From assembly GCA_013426785.1 (NCBI GenBank), contig JACDZI010000013.1, positions 1 to 54,023 on the forward strand: a stretch of 54,023 nucleotides of DNA, in the 5' to 3' direction. The notes beneath the pieces were generated by a model, which searched no databases, was not told the origin of the DNA, and worked only from the letters and a program-made list of their open reading frames with translations. Made by a program: the position numbers and the translations under genes. Source of the DNA: Rhodocyclaceae bacterium. Lineage in GTDB: Bacteria > Pseudomonadota > Gammaproteobacteria > Burkholderiales > Rhodocyclaceae. Within the stretch, counting starts at the first letter, position 1. The number at the start of each line of letters is the position of its first letter. Of the stretch, positions 38,901 to 45,634 are shown one piece after another.

Positions 38901-41900
38901 CGGCGTAAACATATGCGCTATTGGTGCCCTCGACTCTGAAGTTCTCGATGTTGGAGAAGTTGGCAGTACCTGCCACAGGCGCAGTAAATTGCAAAGATCC
39001 CGTATAGAGGTTTACATAGATTAGATTTGACCCGGCGTAAGCCCATACCAGCGTGTCGCCCACGCTGGTATTGGGACCGCCGTCAATGATGTCAAGGACC
39101 GCATCCGCACTGGTCATTCTGATGGTGTCATCACCGTAACCCCCATACAGCATGGCCTGACCGGTGAGGTCGTCGATCAAAGTGTCGTCGCCGTCTTCGC
39201 CGAGCAGCACGTCAAGACCCCCGAGGCCACTCAGGGTGTCATTGCCGTCACCGCCTTCCAGCCGGTTGTAGTTGTTGTTGCCAGTCAGCGTGTCGTTGTA
39301 TGCAGAACCCATCAGGTGTTGAATCAGTACATAGTGGTCCCCGGCCGCGTCGCCGGTGTTCACAGTTTCATCTATCAGCGAGGCGGTGACGCCTGTGTCC
39401 ACAACCACAGCGGATGCGTGCTGGTAGCTCGCGTAGTTTAGGCCGTCGCCGCCGATCAGAGTATCGGCCCCCCCCATCCCTTCGAGAATGTCATCCTCTG
39501 CGCCACCATCCAGAATGTTACTTTCGGCATTCCCGATCAAGGTGTCCACCGCCTCCGATCCGGTGAGGTTTTCGATGGAGTCGTAGGTGTCGCCACCGGC
39601 ATCGCCACTCGTTAATACACCTGGTATGCCGACCGTCAAAGACGCTATCACTCCTCTGCTGTGTGCATAACTGGCAGTGTCGTCGCCGAGACCGCCGATC
39701 AAGGCATCGGCCCCCCCCATGCCTTCGAGAATATCGTCGCCTCTGCCACCTTCGATTCGGTTATCGAATCTACTGCCGATCAGAGTGTCGGAATAGCCAG
39801 TCCCGACCATGTTCTCGATGCTATCGTAACTATCGCCGAGGGCGTCACCGGATTGCGTTACCCCCGTGAGACCCGTAGTCAGGGACGACACCACCGCAGA
39901 CTGTGAGTTGGCGTAACTGAGGGTATCCGTGCCCTCACCACCGAAGAAGCTGTCCGCGCCGCCCAGACCTTCGAGCACGTCGTTACCGGCCCCCCCGGAC
40001 AACGCGTTAATCCCCGCATTGCCGACCAGCGTGTCATTGAATTGCGTTCCCGTGAGGTTTTCGATGTCAATAAAACTGTCTCCCGCGGCATCGTTGGTTT
40101 GCGTTAGCGGCGCCAGAAGCAGGGCGGGGTTTAGCACCGCGACAACGCCTTCGCTCGACTGCTGATAGCTGACCGTATCGATTCCGCCGCGCCCGTCAAA
40201 GACATTCGCTTGTACGCCAGCAGCGCCGGTGAAGGTGTCGCTATACTCCGAGCCAGTCAGGTTCTCGATCGAGGTCAGCACATCCCCATCGGCTTCGCCG
40301 GCTTTACCCTCACCCCTCCCTGACAACAGGGCTCCGGTACCATCGCGCACGGTCAGCGTCACGGTTACACCACTAGATGCATACCGATAGCTCGCGGTAT
40401 CGATGCCGTCACCGCCGTCAAGCGTGTCCGCGTCACCTCGACCGATCAGAATGTCGTTCCCCCCCCCGCCCAGCAATATGTTCAGGCCATCCTTGCCGAT
40501 CAGGATGTCATCGTGATCAGACCCGGTCAGGTTCTCGATGCTGTCGTACGTGTCGCCGGCTGCCTCGTTGGTATTGGTTACGCTTATACCGAGATCGAGG
40601 GTGGCGGTGACGCCGGTGGTGGCTTGATAGTAGGTGGCGGTATCCGCACCGAGACCACCGGTCAAGATATCGGCACCGCTGCCGCCATTCAAGGTATCGT
40701 TGCCACGGCCACCGTCGAGGTTGTCATTGCCGCTCCCGCCATGAATCAGATCATGACCAGCCCCGGTAGAGACCGTGTCGTTACCGTCGTTGCCGAAAAC
40801 CTCGACTCCCATGCCGGAGCGTGGCAAGACCATTACGGTTTCACCGCTGGAATTGGTTGCCTGAAAATCGATCATGGTAACGGCTTCGCGCCAACTCAAA
40901 TCATAATTGTTGGTGATCTCGAAGGGTATCGGTCCGGACTTGCCGGTCGTCGTGATGTCCATGCCAAAATCGATGGGGTTGTCATTGGCGAAGCTGCCGG
41001 GGACGGTATACGAGATGACAATGTCTTTGCCATTGAGCAACATGTCAGCGTTCGGGGTGACAATCCAGCGATTCGCCGTCGCCGGATCCTTACTGACGCC
41101 TTCACCGGTCAGGTTGAATCCGGGAATAGCCAATGCATTCCCGTTGACCACAATCTCTATGGCAGACAATTCAGAGAAGTTGTTGAACGTGACGTGTATC
41201 ACCTTGTGCCAGGTATTGAGATCGGCACTGAATCCTGCATTGTGGCTGATTACATCGTCAGCGGCGCTGCCATTGATGACTTCGCGCGTTGCCTGTCTCT
41301 CCGGACTGGCACGCACCGTCAACTGCGCAGCCGTATCACCGGCAACATAGGCACCGAGGGGGGCATCCACGCGACCCGAGGGCGTGACCTTGAATTCGTC
41401 CGAGGTGTATAACGCCGCAGTAAAACTGGGCTGGCCGAAGCCATATTGTTCAAGATAATCCAATACGCCTTCGCGCTTTTGCCCGACCCGGAACACCGGT
41501 GGGGTTGGTGTCTGCAAGGGAACGACGGTTGCCGGCACTTCGCCTTCGCCCTCGCCAGAGCCGCTGCCGCCGGCCCCCGGACCTTTGCCGACACCCTTGT
41601 TGCCAAGGGAGGTGCCGGCACTGACCTTGACCATCGGTGCTGGCGGGGCCGGCAGCTCGACGATGGTCTCCTCGGACGGAGGGGCCTCGTCCGACGGTGG
41701 CTTGGCGGAGTCGATGGCCTCGCTGACGAGGCGCAGGCTGCCAGCCTTGGCCGGATTGGCGATCCCCGCCATCTTGAAGACCTGGGCCAGCGGCACCTTG
41801 GTATCCGTAAACACGATGTTGCGGCTATCGCCGCCGAGCGCATCGAGCGCGCCGTTAGGCACGATGACGAAGCTGCCGTCGGAGAAGCTCAGCAACAGAT

Positions 41901-42051
41901 CGACGTCGGCGATATCAACTGAAACGAGCTTGCCACGGGCATGGGCGATCATGACCGTACCATCGGGCGTGACACCGGCGCGCTCGACTTCCTGTCCCGC
42001 GGGAAGGACTTTGAGGGCCGTGCTGCCTTTGCCTGTCGGTTCGTTTGCCAT
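35908..42051 (-). CDS. giant RTX calcium-binding protein, type I secretion substrate (putative adhesin)
   Basis: The protein of about 2047 residues is the likely cargo of the adjacent exporter. Residues 1-130 form a non-repetitive N-terminal domain without a signal peptide, followed by a Pro/Gly/Glu-rich linker. Residues of about 210-410 form a further unique region. From about 430 to 1900 there are roughly 18 repeat units, each combining GGxGxD calcium-binding repeats, DTASYA, GVTVSL, and IENLxGSxxNDTLTG. The C-terminal segment (ILDIRDGNATTLSL, then NSGDTISF) resembles the end of other large RTX adhesins and should carry the secretion signal. GGAG lies 8 nt before the ATG at 42051. Adhesion is inferred from size, repeats and operon; an enzyme or S-layer role is possible. 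Confidence 0.9.
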   Translation of the reverse strand: MANEPTGKGSTALKVLPAGQEVERAGVTPDGTVMIAHARGKLVSVDIADVDLLLSFSDGSFVIVPNGALDALGGDSRNIVFTDTKVPLAQVFKMAGIANPAKAGSLRLVSEAIDSAKPPSDEAPPSEETIVELPAPPAPMVKVSAGTSLGNKGVGKGPGAGGSGSGEGEGEVPATVVPLQTPTPPVFRVGQKREGVLDYLEQYGFGQPSFTAALYTSDEFKVTPSGRVDAPLGAYVAGDTAAQLTVRASPERQATREVINGSAADDVISHNAGFSADLNTWHKVIHVTFNNFSELSAIEIVVNGNALAIPGFNLTGEGVSKDPATANRWIVTPNADMLLNGKDIVISYTVPGSFANDNPIDFGMDITTTGKSGPIPFEITNNYDLSWREAVTMIDFQATNSSGETVMVLPRSGMGVEVFGNDGNDTVSTGAGHDLIHGGSGNDNLDGGRGNDTLNGGSGADILTGGLGADTATYYQATTGVTATLDLGISVTNTNEAAGDTYDSIENLTGSDHDDILIGKDGLNILLGGGGNDILIGRGDADTLDGGDGIDTASYRYASSGVTVTLTVRDGTGALLSGRGEGKAGEADGDVLTSIENLTGSEYSDTFTGAAGVQANVFDGRGGIDTVSYQQSSEGVVAVLNPALLLAPLTQTNDAAGDSFIDIENLTGTQFNDTLVGNAGINALSGGAGNDVLEGLGGADSFFGGEGTDTLSYANSQSAVVSSLTTGLTGVTQSGDALGDSYDSIENMVGTGYSDTLIGSRFDNRIEGGRGDDILEGMGGADALIGGLGDDTASYAHSRGVIASLTVGIPGVLTSGDAGGDTYDSIENLTGSEAVDTLIGNAESNILDGGAEDDILEGMGGADTLIGGDGLNYASYQHASAVVVDTGVTASLIDETVNTGDAAGDHYVLIQHLMGSAYNDTLTGNNNYNRLEGGDGNDTLSGLGGLDVLLGEDGDDTLIDDLTGQAMLYGGYGDDTIRMTSADAVLDIIDGGPNTSVGDTLVWAYAGSNLIYVNLYTGSLQFTAPVAGTANFSNIENFRVEGTNSAYVYADNNDNVITGSVGYDYVDYRYALRGIYVNLATGIVTGGSGNDTLSSIEAILYGSQWDDVLIGNASNNNIRGWAGSDYIDGGAGIDLWYIDETTSTVTASLLTATQNSQMGIVMSGVAAGDTVVNMEYLYAANSLSGSMIYGNESANGLYGNGLLEGFIGADYLYGWSNSATASYANAGNTYLAAQGITTAAGLGVTATLTTSFSQGPAVVNTGDAAGDTYVNILYNLTGSAFADTLIGSSAANTLTGGDGDDLLEGLSGADFFSGGNGSDTVSFAHSTAGVTVDLQNNIPASNDAVGDIFISIENLTGSNFNDELYGNLSDNILVGGLGNDRLDGAGGFDTASYATASGAVTINLATGTVTGAAGTDTLIDIERIIGSMHADTIIGSSGDDVIDGGAGQDTIQGGDGADTVSYASATGPRAVNLANGANTDNDGYDSIENIIGSIYGDVLTGSAGNNVIEGGLGADSLDGDDGMEDTASYAGAMSAVRVSLAISGAQDTGGAGTDTLSNFENLLGSNYNDTLTGDANANVLTGGAGNDTLIGGAGADSLIGGQGTDTASYATATAGVTATINGVGSGGDASGDVLSGIEDLIGSDHDDTLTGDGGSNVIVGGGGNDILNGQGGIDTVSYAGATAQITVSLASLAVQNTGGAGSDSLQNFENIIGSAHNDTLTGDGGANTLAGGSGADSLDGGEGNDTASYADSAAGVAVSLVSGAANTGGDAAGDTLTNIENLIGSAFNDTLTGSLSANTLEGGAGDDILIGGAGADFLIGGTGNNTASYSNAGAAVTANLTSGSGTVGDALGDSYSGIQNLTGSSLNDTLTGNTSDNLLDGGLGNDTLSAGDGNDILDVRLGRDTASGGNGDDTFWVDASGANLPTLLSGDGNISARAAGGDAIKLFNLGGTYSLTALANVTNSMEILDIRDGNATTLSLASADIRNFNDAGNPSEIWVRANSGDTISFGLVSGETMVQNTLAADKIDYTIYNASAVQVGQIHWQVA

Positions 42052-42103
42052 GATCAACTCTCCTTTTGTCTGTTTCCGAAGTGCCTACAACCGGACGCCG
42101 GCC

Positions 42104-43513
42104 TTAGTTGGCCAGCGTGATGCCCTGCTTTTGTTTCTCCTCCAGCAGGTCGTTGGTACGTCGCTGTTGCTCGACCAGCAGGCCGAGCATCTTGCGCGTT
42201 TCGGCGGCTTCGTCGCCGTCGCGCACGATGATCTCCGACAACTGTGCCATCAGTTCGCCATTGCCTTTTTCCAGAATGCCGAGGATGGTGCCCAACTGAC
42301 GTCCGACCCGCTGCAGTTCGCCACGGAAATTGGTCGACGCTTCGGCATTCTCGGCCAGGGCGCGCAGCATGTCGCCACGTTGCTTGGAAAAGTCATCCAA
42401 CTCGGAGTTCAAGGCCCGCAACTGCAGGCGCGCGGTCTCGGCCAGTCGGTCCTCGATGCGCATCAGCACGCGCACGTCTTCGCCAGTATCCGTGGCCAGC
42501 TCCTCGATCGAGCGTTTCGTCATCAGATCATCAAGCTTGGACTCCGGTGGCTTGGCCTCTGCATCGGCTTTGCCTTCGATGGTGCGCGGAGCAGCCGTTT
42601 TCAACATGCCCGTTGCCGTGTCGGCCGCGGCCGCCGTCCCGCTGCCGATCATGGTGCCGGCTGGCATCGAGGTTCGCGCAAGGAACTCGGCAGCGGCGGC
42701 ATTGCCGAGGGCGCCTTGCGCGCCCCAGCCGCGCTTGAGGGCTGTCTTGCTGTAGGCAAAACCCTCGTTGGAGAGCGCGAACTCGACGTGCTGGGCGACT
42801 TCGGAACCGAGCAGGGACAGAATATCGCCCATGCAGCGCCGGAGGCCGACCATCATCAAGCCCAGAATGATGGAACCGAGCAGCCCAAAGAGCGAGGCGG
42901 AGAAGGCGATGCCCATCGACTTCATGGGCGCCTTCATGCGTTCGATCATGTTGCGGAAGACGTCGATCGTATTGGCGCTACCCATGTCGATGTCGGCAAA
43001 GCTGCCAATCAGGGCCGAGATGTCGTTCAGCGTTGAGAGCAGGCCGATGAAGGTTCCCAGCAGGCCCATGCCGACCAGCAGGCCGGACAGGAACTGCGGC
43101 AGCGCGTTACGGCTTTGCAGCCGTTCTGCTGACTTTTGCAGTTCGTGCTCGATGGCGGCCTGTTCTTGCGCCGTGATGTTGCGCCCGCTGGAGGCCGCGA
43201 TCATGCGCAGGACGTAAGCCGTATCGCCGTCGAAGTTGATGGCCATGTTCTGCAGCGTGGCAACGTCCGCTTCGCTGCGTGCCGCTTCGGCGAAGGCGGA
43301 CACCATCTTGGCTTCGCTCATCAGCCGGAACACGCTGCGAATGATCAGCATGCCACCTAGAATGATGATCACGAAGATCATGTAATTGATCTGCGGATGC
43401 GGGTTTGACGTGATGGTGCTCATGATGGCGTCGAAATAGACGCCAGCGCCTATCAACAGCAGCACGAAGGGGAGTATGACGTAGAAGTAGTAAATGCGTA
43501 GTCGTTTATACAT
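42104..43513 (-). CDS. MotA/TolQ/ExbB-like proton channel protein with cytoplasmic tail
   Basis: The 469-residue protein has four predicted membrane helices (about 8-28, 43-62, 141-161 and 200-223). The third, with GMGLLGTFIGLLSTL, matches the channel helix of the MotA/TolQ/ExbB family, and the fourth (GIAFSASLFGLLGS) matches its partner helix. A large cytoplasmic loop lies between helices 2 and 3. The last 240 residues form an unusually long, mostly helical tail with probable coiled coil (about 330-465). In the type I secretion operon it is the natural partner of the MotB-like protein at 44848. Salmonella SiiB plays the corresponding role for the SiiE adhesin; the functional equivalence is inferred. 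Confidence 0.85.
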   Translation of the reverse strand: MYKRLRIYYFYVILPFVLLLIGAGVYFDAIMSTITSNPHPQINYMIFVIIILGGMLIIRSVFRLMSEAKMVSAFAEAARSEADVATLQNMAINFDGDTAYVLRMIAASSGRNITAQEQAAIEHELQKSAERLQSRNALPQFLSGLLVGMGLLGTFIGLLSTLNDISALIGSFADIDMGSANTIDVFRNMIERMKAPMKSMGIAFSASLFGLLGSIILGLMMVGLRRCMGDILSLLGSEVAQHVEFALSNEGFAYSKTALKRGWGAQGALGNAAAAEFLARTSMPAGTMIGSGTAAAADTATGMLKTAAPRTIEGKADAEAKPPESKLDDLMTKRSIEELATDTGEDVRVLMRIEDRLAETARLQLRALNSELDDFSKQRGDMLRALAENAEASTNFRGELQRVGRQLGTILGILEKGNGELMAQLSEIIVRDGDEAAETRKMLGLLVEQQRRTNDLLEEKQKQGITLAN

Positions 43514-43552
43514 GTGGCCTCGACTCAGGTAGGAAGGCGTGATGGGTGGCAG

Positions 43553-44851
43553 TTATCGGGGATCACGGAGGGCTGTGTCACGAAACTTGAGCAGCGGTGA
43601 GAGCAGGTAGGACAGGATGGTACGCTCACCGACCACCACGTCGCCCGTGGCGGTCATGCCGGGGAGGATGGCCATCGCATCGCCAGTGCCGCTCGGCGGG
43701 ATTGCTTCGATGCGGACGCGGTAGTAGCGGCCCTCGCGTTCGTCGGTGAGGGTGTCGGCGCTGACCTCGGTGACTTCGCCGTCAAGGGCGCCGAAACGGG
43801 CATAGTCGAAGGCACCGATGCGGACGCGGGCCGGCAGGCCGCGGTGCAGGTTGGCGCGGTCGTTCGGACGGGCGCGGGCCTCGATCACCACCCGCTGGTC
43901 GTCCGGGGTGATTTCCATCAGCGACTCGCCCGGACGGACGACACCACCGACGGTGGAGACAGACAGGCGGTTGATGAAGCCCGATACCGGAGCCCGGACC
44001 TTGTTGCGATCCAGTCGGTCGACATTGGCACCGACCTCAAGTCCGGATTTCTCAAGGTCGGCCCGTACCTGAGTGAGTTCAGAGGATGCTTCGGCACGAA
44101 AGCGGGCGATGACCTCGCTGGCACGGGATTCGGATTCTGCCTGTGCCGCGCGCAAACGGGGAATGGCAGCTTCTGCTTCGGCGATCTGCGAGGCCAGGCG
44201 CTGCAGGCGAGATCGGTTTTCGAGGACTTCCATTTCCGAAGCCGCTCCACGGCGCTTGAGACCTTCGATCAGGCCCATCTGTTCCTGCGCTACATCCCGT
44301 TCGGCGATCAGATTGCGCCGTCGTGACTGACTTTCTTCTATTTCGCCGCGTTTTTGCGCTCCCTGGTTGCGAATCACGCTCACTTCTTCAACGAGGCGGG
44401 CGCGGCGGGCGCGCCAGGCATGGGTTTCGGCGCGCAAAACGTCAGGGTCGGTTAGGTCGGCAGGGAATACGACGGCATCCAGGCCGTTGAGTTCGGCCAG
44501 CAACCGGGCTTCGCGTCCACGCAGGGCCGAGAGCTTGGTCTGCTCCTGCCCAAGGGTCGACCGCGCCTGGATGTCGGAAAGCTCCATGAGTGTGTCGCCG
44601 GCCTTGACGTTCTGCCCCTCTTGAACCAGGATGCGGCGGACGATTCCACCCTCCAGATGCTGGATGATCTGCGAGCGGCCGGCCGGGATAACGCGCCCCT
44701 CGGTACGCACGATCACGTCGAGGCTCGCCAGCGCGGACCATAGCAGCAGGAAGGTGCCGCCACCGGCCACAATGGCGACAAAGGCTCGCGGCGGCGTCAT
44801 GTCGGCCATGACGGCATCGAATCGCCCGAGGATGGAAGCGCGGGTGTTCAT
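43553..44851 (-). CDS. type I secretion periplasmic adaptor, HlyD family
   Basis: The 432-residue protein links the ABC exporter to the outer-membrane channel. It has a short cytoplasmic N-terminus, one membrane helix (about 23-43), the lipoyl half-motif EGRVIPAGRSQIIQHLEGGIV typical of LapC/HlyD proteins, a long coiled coil (about 100-270), and the second half VRAPVSGFINRLSV. The C-terminal SVNTVG-like and GMTATGDVVVGERTILSYLL segments are standard for this family. Its ATG overlaps the stop of the MotB-like gene by 4 nt. Confidence 0.95.
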   Translation of the reverse strand: MNTRASILGRFDAVMADMTPPRAFVAIVAGGGTFLLLWSALASLDVIVRTEGRVIPAGRSQIIQHLEGGIVRRILVQEGQNVKAGDTLMELSDIQARSTLGQEQTKLSALRGREARLLAELNGLDAVVFPADLTDPDVLRAETHAWRARRARLVEEVSVIRNQGAQKRGEIEESQSRRRNLIAERDVAQEQMGLIEGLKRRGAASEMEVLENRSRLQRLASQIAEAEAAIPRLRAAQAESESRASEVIARFRAEASSELTQVRADLEKSGLEVGANVDRLDRNKVRAPVSGFINRLSVSTVGGVVRPGESLMEITPDDQRVVIEARARPNDRANLHRGLPARVRIGAFDYARFGALDGEVTEVSADTLTDEREGRYYRVRIEAIPPSGTGDAMAILPGMTATGDVVVGERTILSYLLSPLLKFRDTALRDPR

Positions 44852-45606
44852 CTGCGCGCTGTCACCCGGACCACGGCAGCGTTGGAGTTGTTGCGCCCCT
44901 CGCGCACCGACACATCGATGCGCTCTACCGGCACCTTCATGTCGATCAGCAGGTTGCGCACCGCCATCGCGCGGTAATAGCCGAGCCGCTTGGCCTCCGA
45001 AAAACCGCGCGGCACGACCACGTCAATACGCGCCGACCCCGCAGCCACCACTGGGGCGAGGGCGTTGCGCAGCGTGCGCAATTCGGCGTCGGTCAGGTTG
45101 ACGGCCTCTTCGGTGAAGCGGACGATGATGCCGCCACCCGTGTTGGTGACTTCGTCAAGTCCACGTTCGGGCCGTGGCACCCCTGAACTGGCCGACAGTA
45201 CCGTCTGGGGGGCATTGATCTCGTTCTGCGGTTGGGGTATCGGGAGTTCCTTTAGCAGTCTGGATTCGCGCTCCAGCGCGGCGTTGATGGCTTCGACTTG
45301 CTTCTTGAGCGCTGCCACGTCGGTCGGCGCCTCGCGACTCAGCGCTTCCACTTGCTTGCGCAGTTCCGCCACCGCCTGTTGCCGTTCCGTGACCGGGTCG
45401 ATCCGGGTTTCCGGCGTCGACTGAACCTCGGCAGTGACATCCTGCCTCTCCGGCTTGGCCCGACCGAGTTCAAGCGCGAACATGAACACTGCCACCGTCA
45501 TGATGGTGAGCAGGAAAAGCAGGTTAAGAACGAGGTTGGTAACGGCGTCGACGTATCCGGGCCAGAAAATATCCGATCCGTCATCGCTACCGCCTTGGTT
45601 CGCCAT
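44848..45606 (-). CDS. MotB/OmpA-like proton channel partner
   Basis: The 252-residue protein has a short cytoplasmic start, one membrane helix (about 20-45), a coiled-coil-like stretch (about 70-125) and a C-terminal OmpA/MotB-like peptidoglycan-binding domain (about 150-252). The helix begins GYVDAVTNLVLNLLF. Asp20 is in the position of the essential proton-binding aspartate of MotB (YADFMT in MotB, YVDAVT here). It is therefore the likely stator partner of the MotA-like protein two genes downstream, in the way SiiA pairs with SiiB. GGGAGA precedes the ATG by 7 nt. A plain OmpA-type anchor is the alternative, but the intramembrane Asp argues against it. Confidence 0.88.
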   Translation of the reverse strand: MANQGGSDDGSDIFWPGYVDAVTNLVLNLLFLLTIMTVAVFMFALELGRAKPERQDVTAEVQSTPETRIDPVTERQQAVAELRKQVEALSREAPTDVAALKKQVEAINAALERESRLLKELPIPQPQNEINAPQTVLSASSGVPRPERGLDEVTNTGGGIIVRFTEEAVNLTDAELRTLRNALAPVVAAGSARIDVVVPRGFSEAKRLGYYRAMAVRNLLIDMKVPVERIDVSVREGRNNSNAAVVRVTARR

Positions 45607-45634
45607 GGTGTGCTCTCCCGCCTGTAATTCTGGT

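Noticed and set aside
36400-40800. Regularly spaced repeats as a possible CRISPR or DNA satellite
   Set aside because: The periodicity is explained by protein-level RTX repeats; the DNA copies differ at synonymous positions and the frame is continuous.
42104-45606. MotA/MotB-like pair as a Zorya (ZorA/ZorB) antiphage system
   Set aside because: The long helical tail and OmpA-like domain are similar in layout, but no ZorC, ZorD or ZorE gene is present and both genes are embedded in a type I secretion operon.
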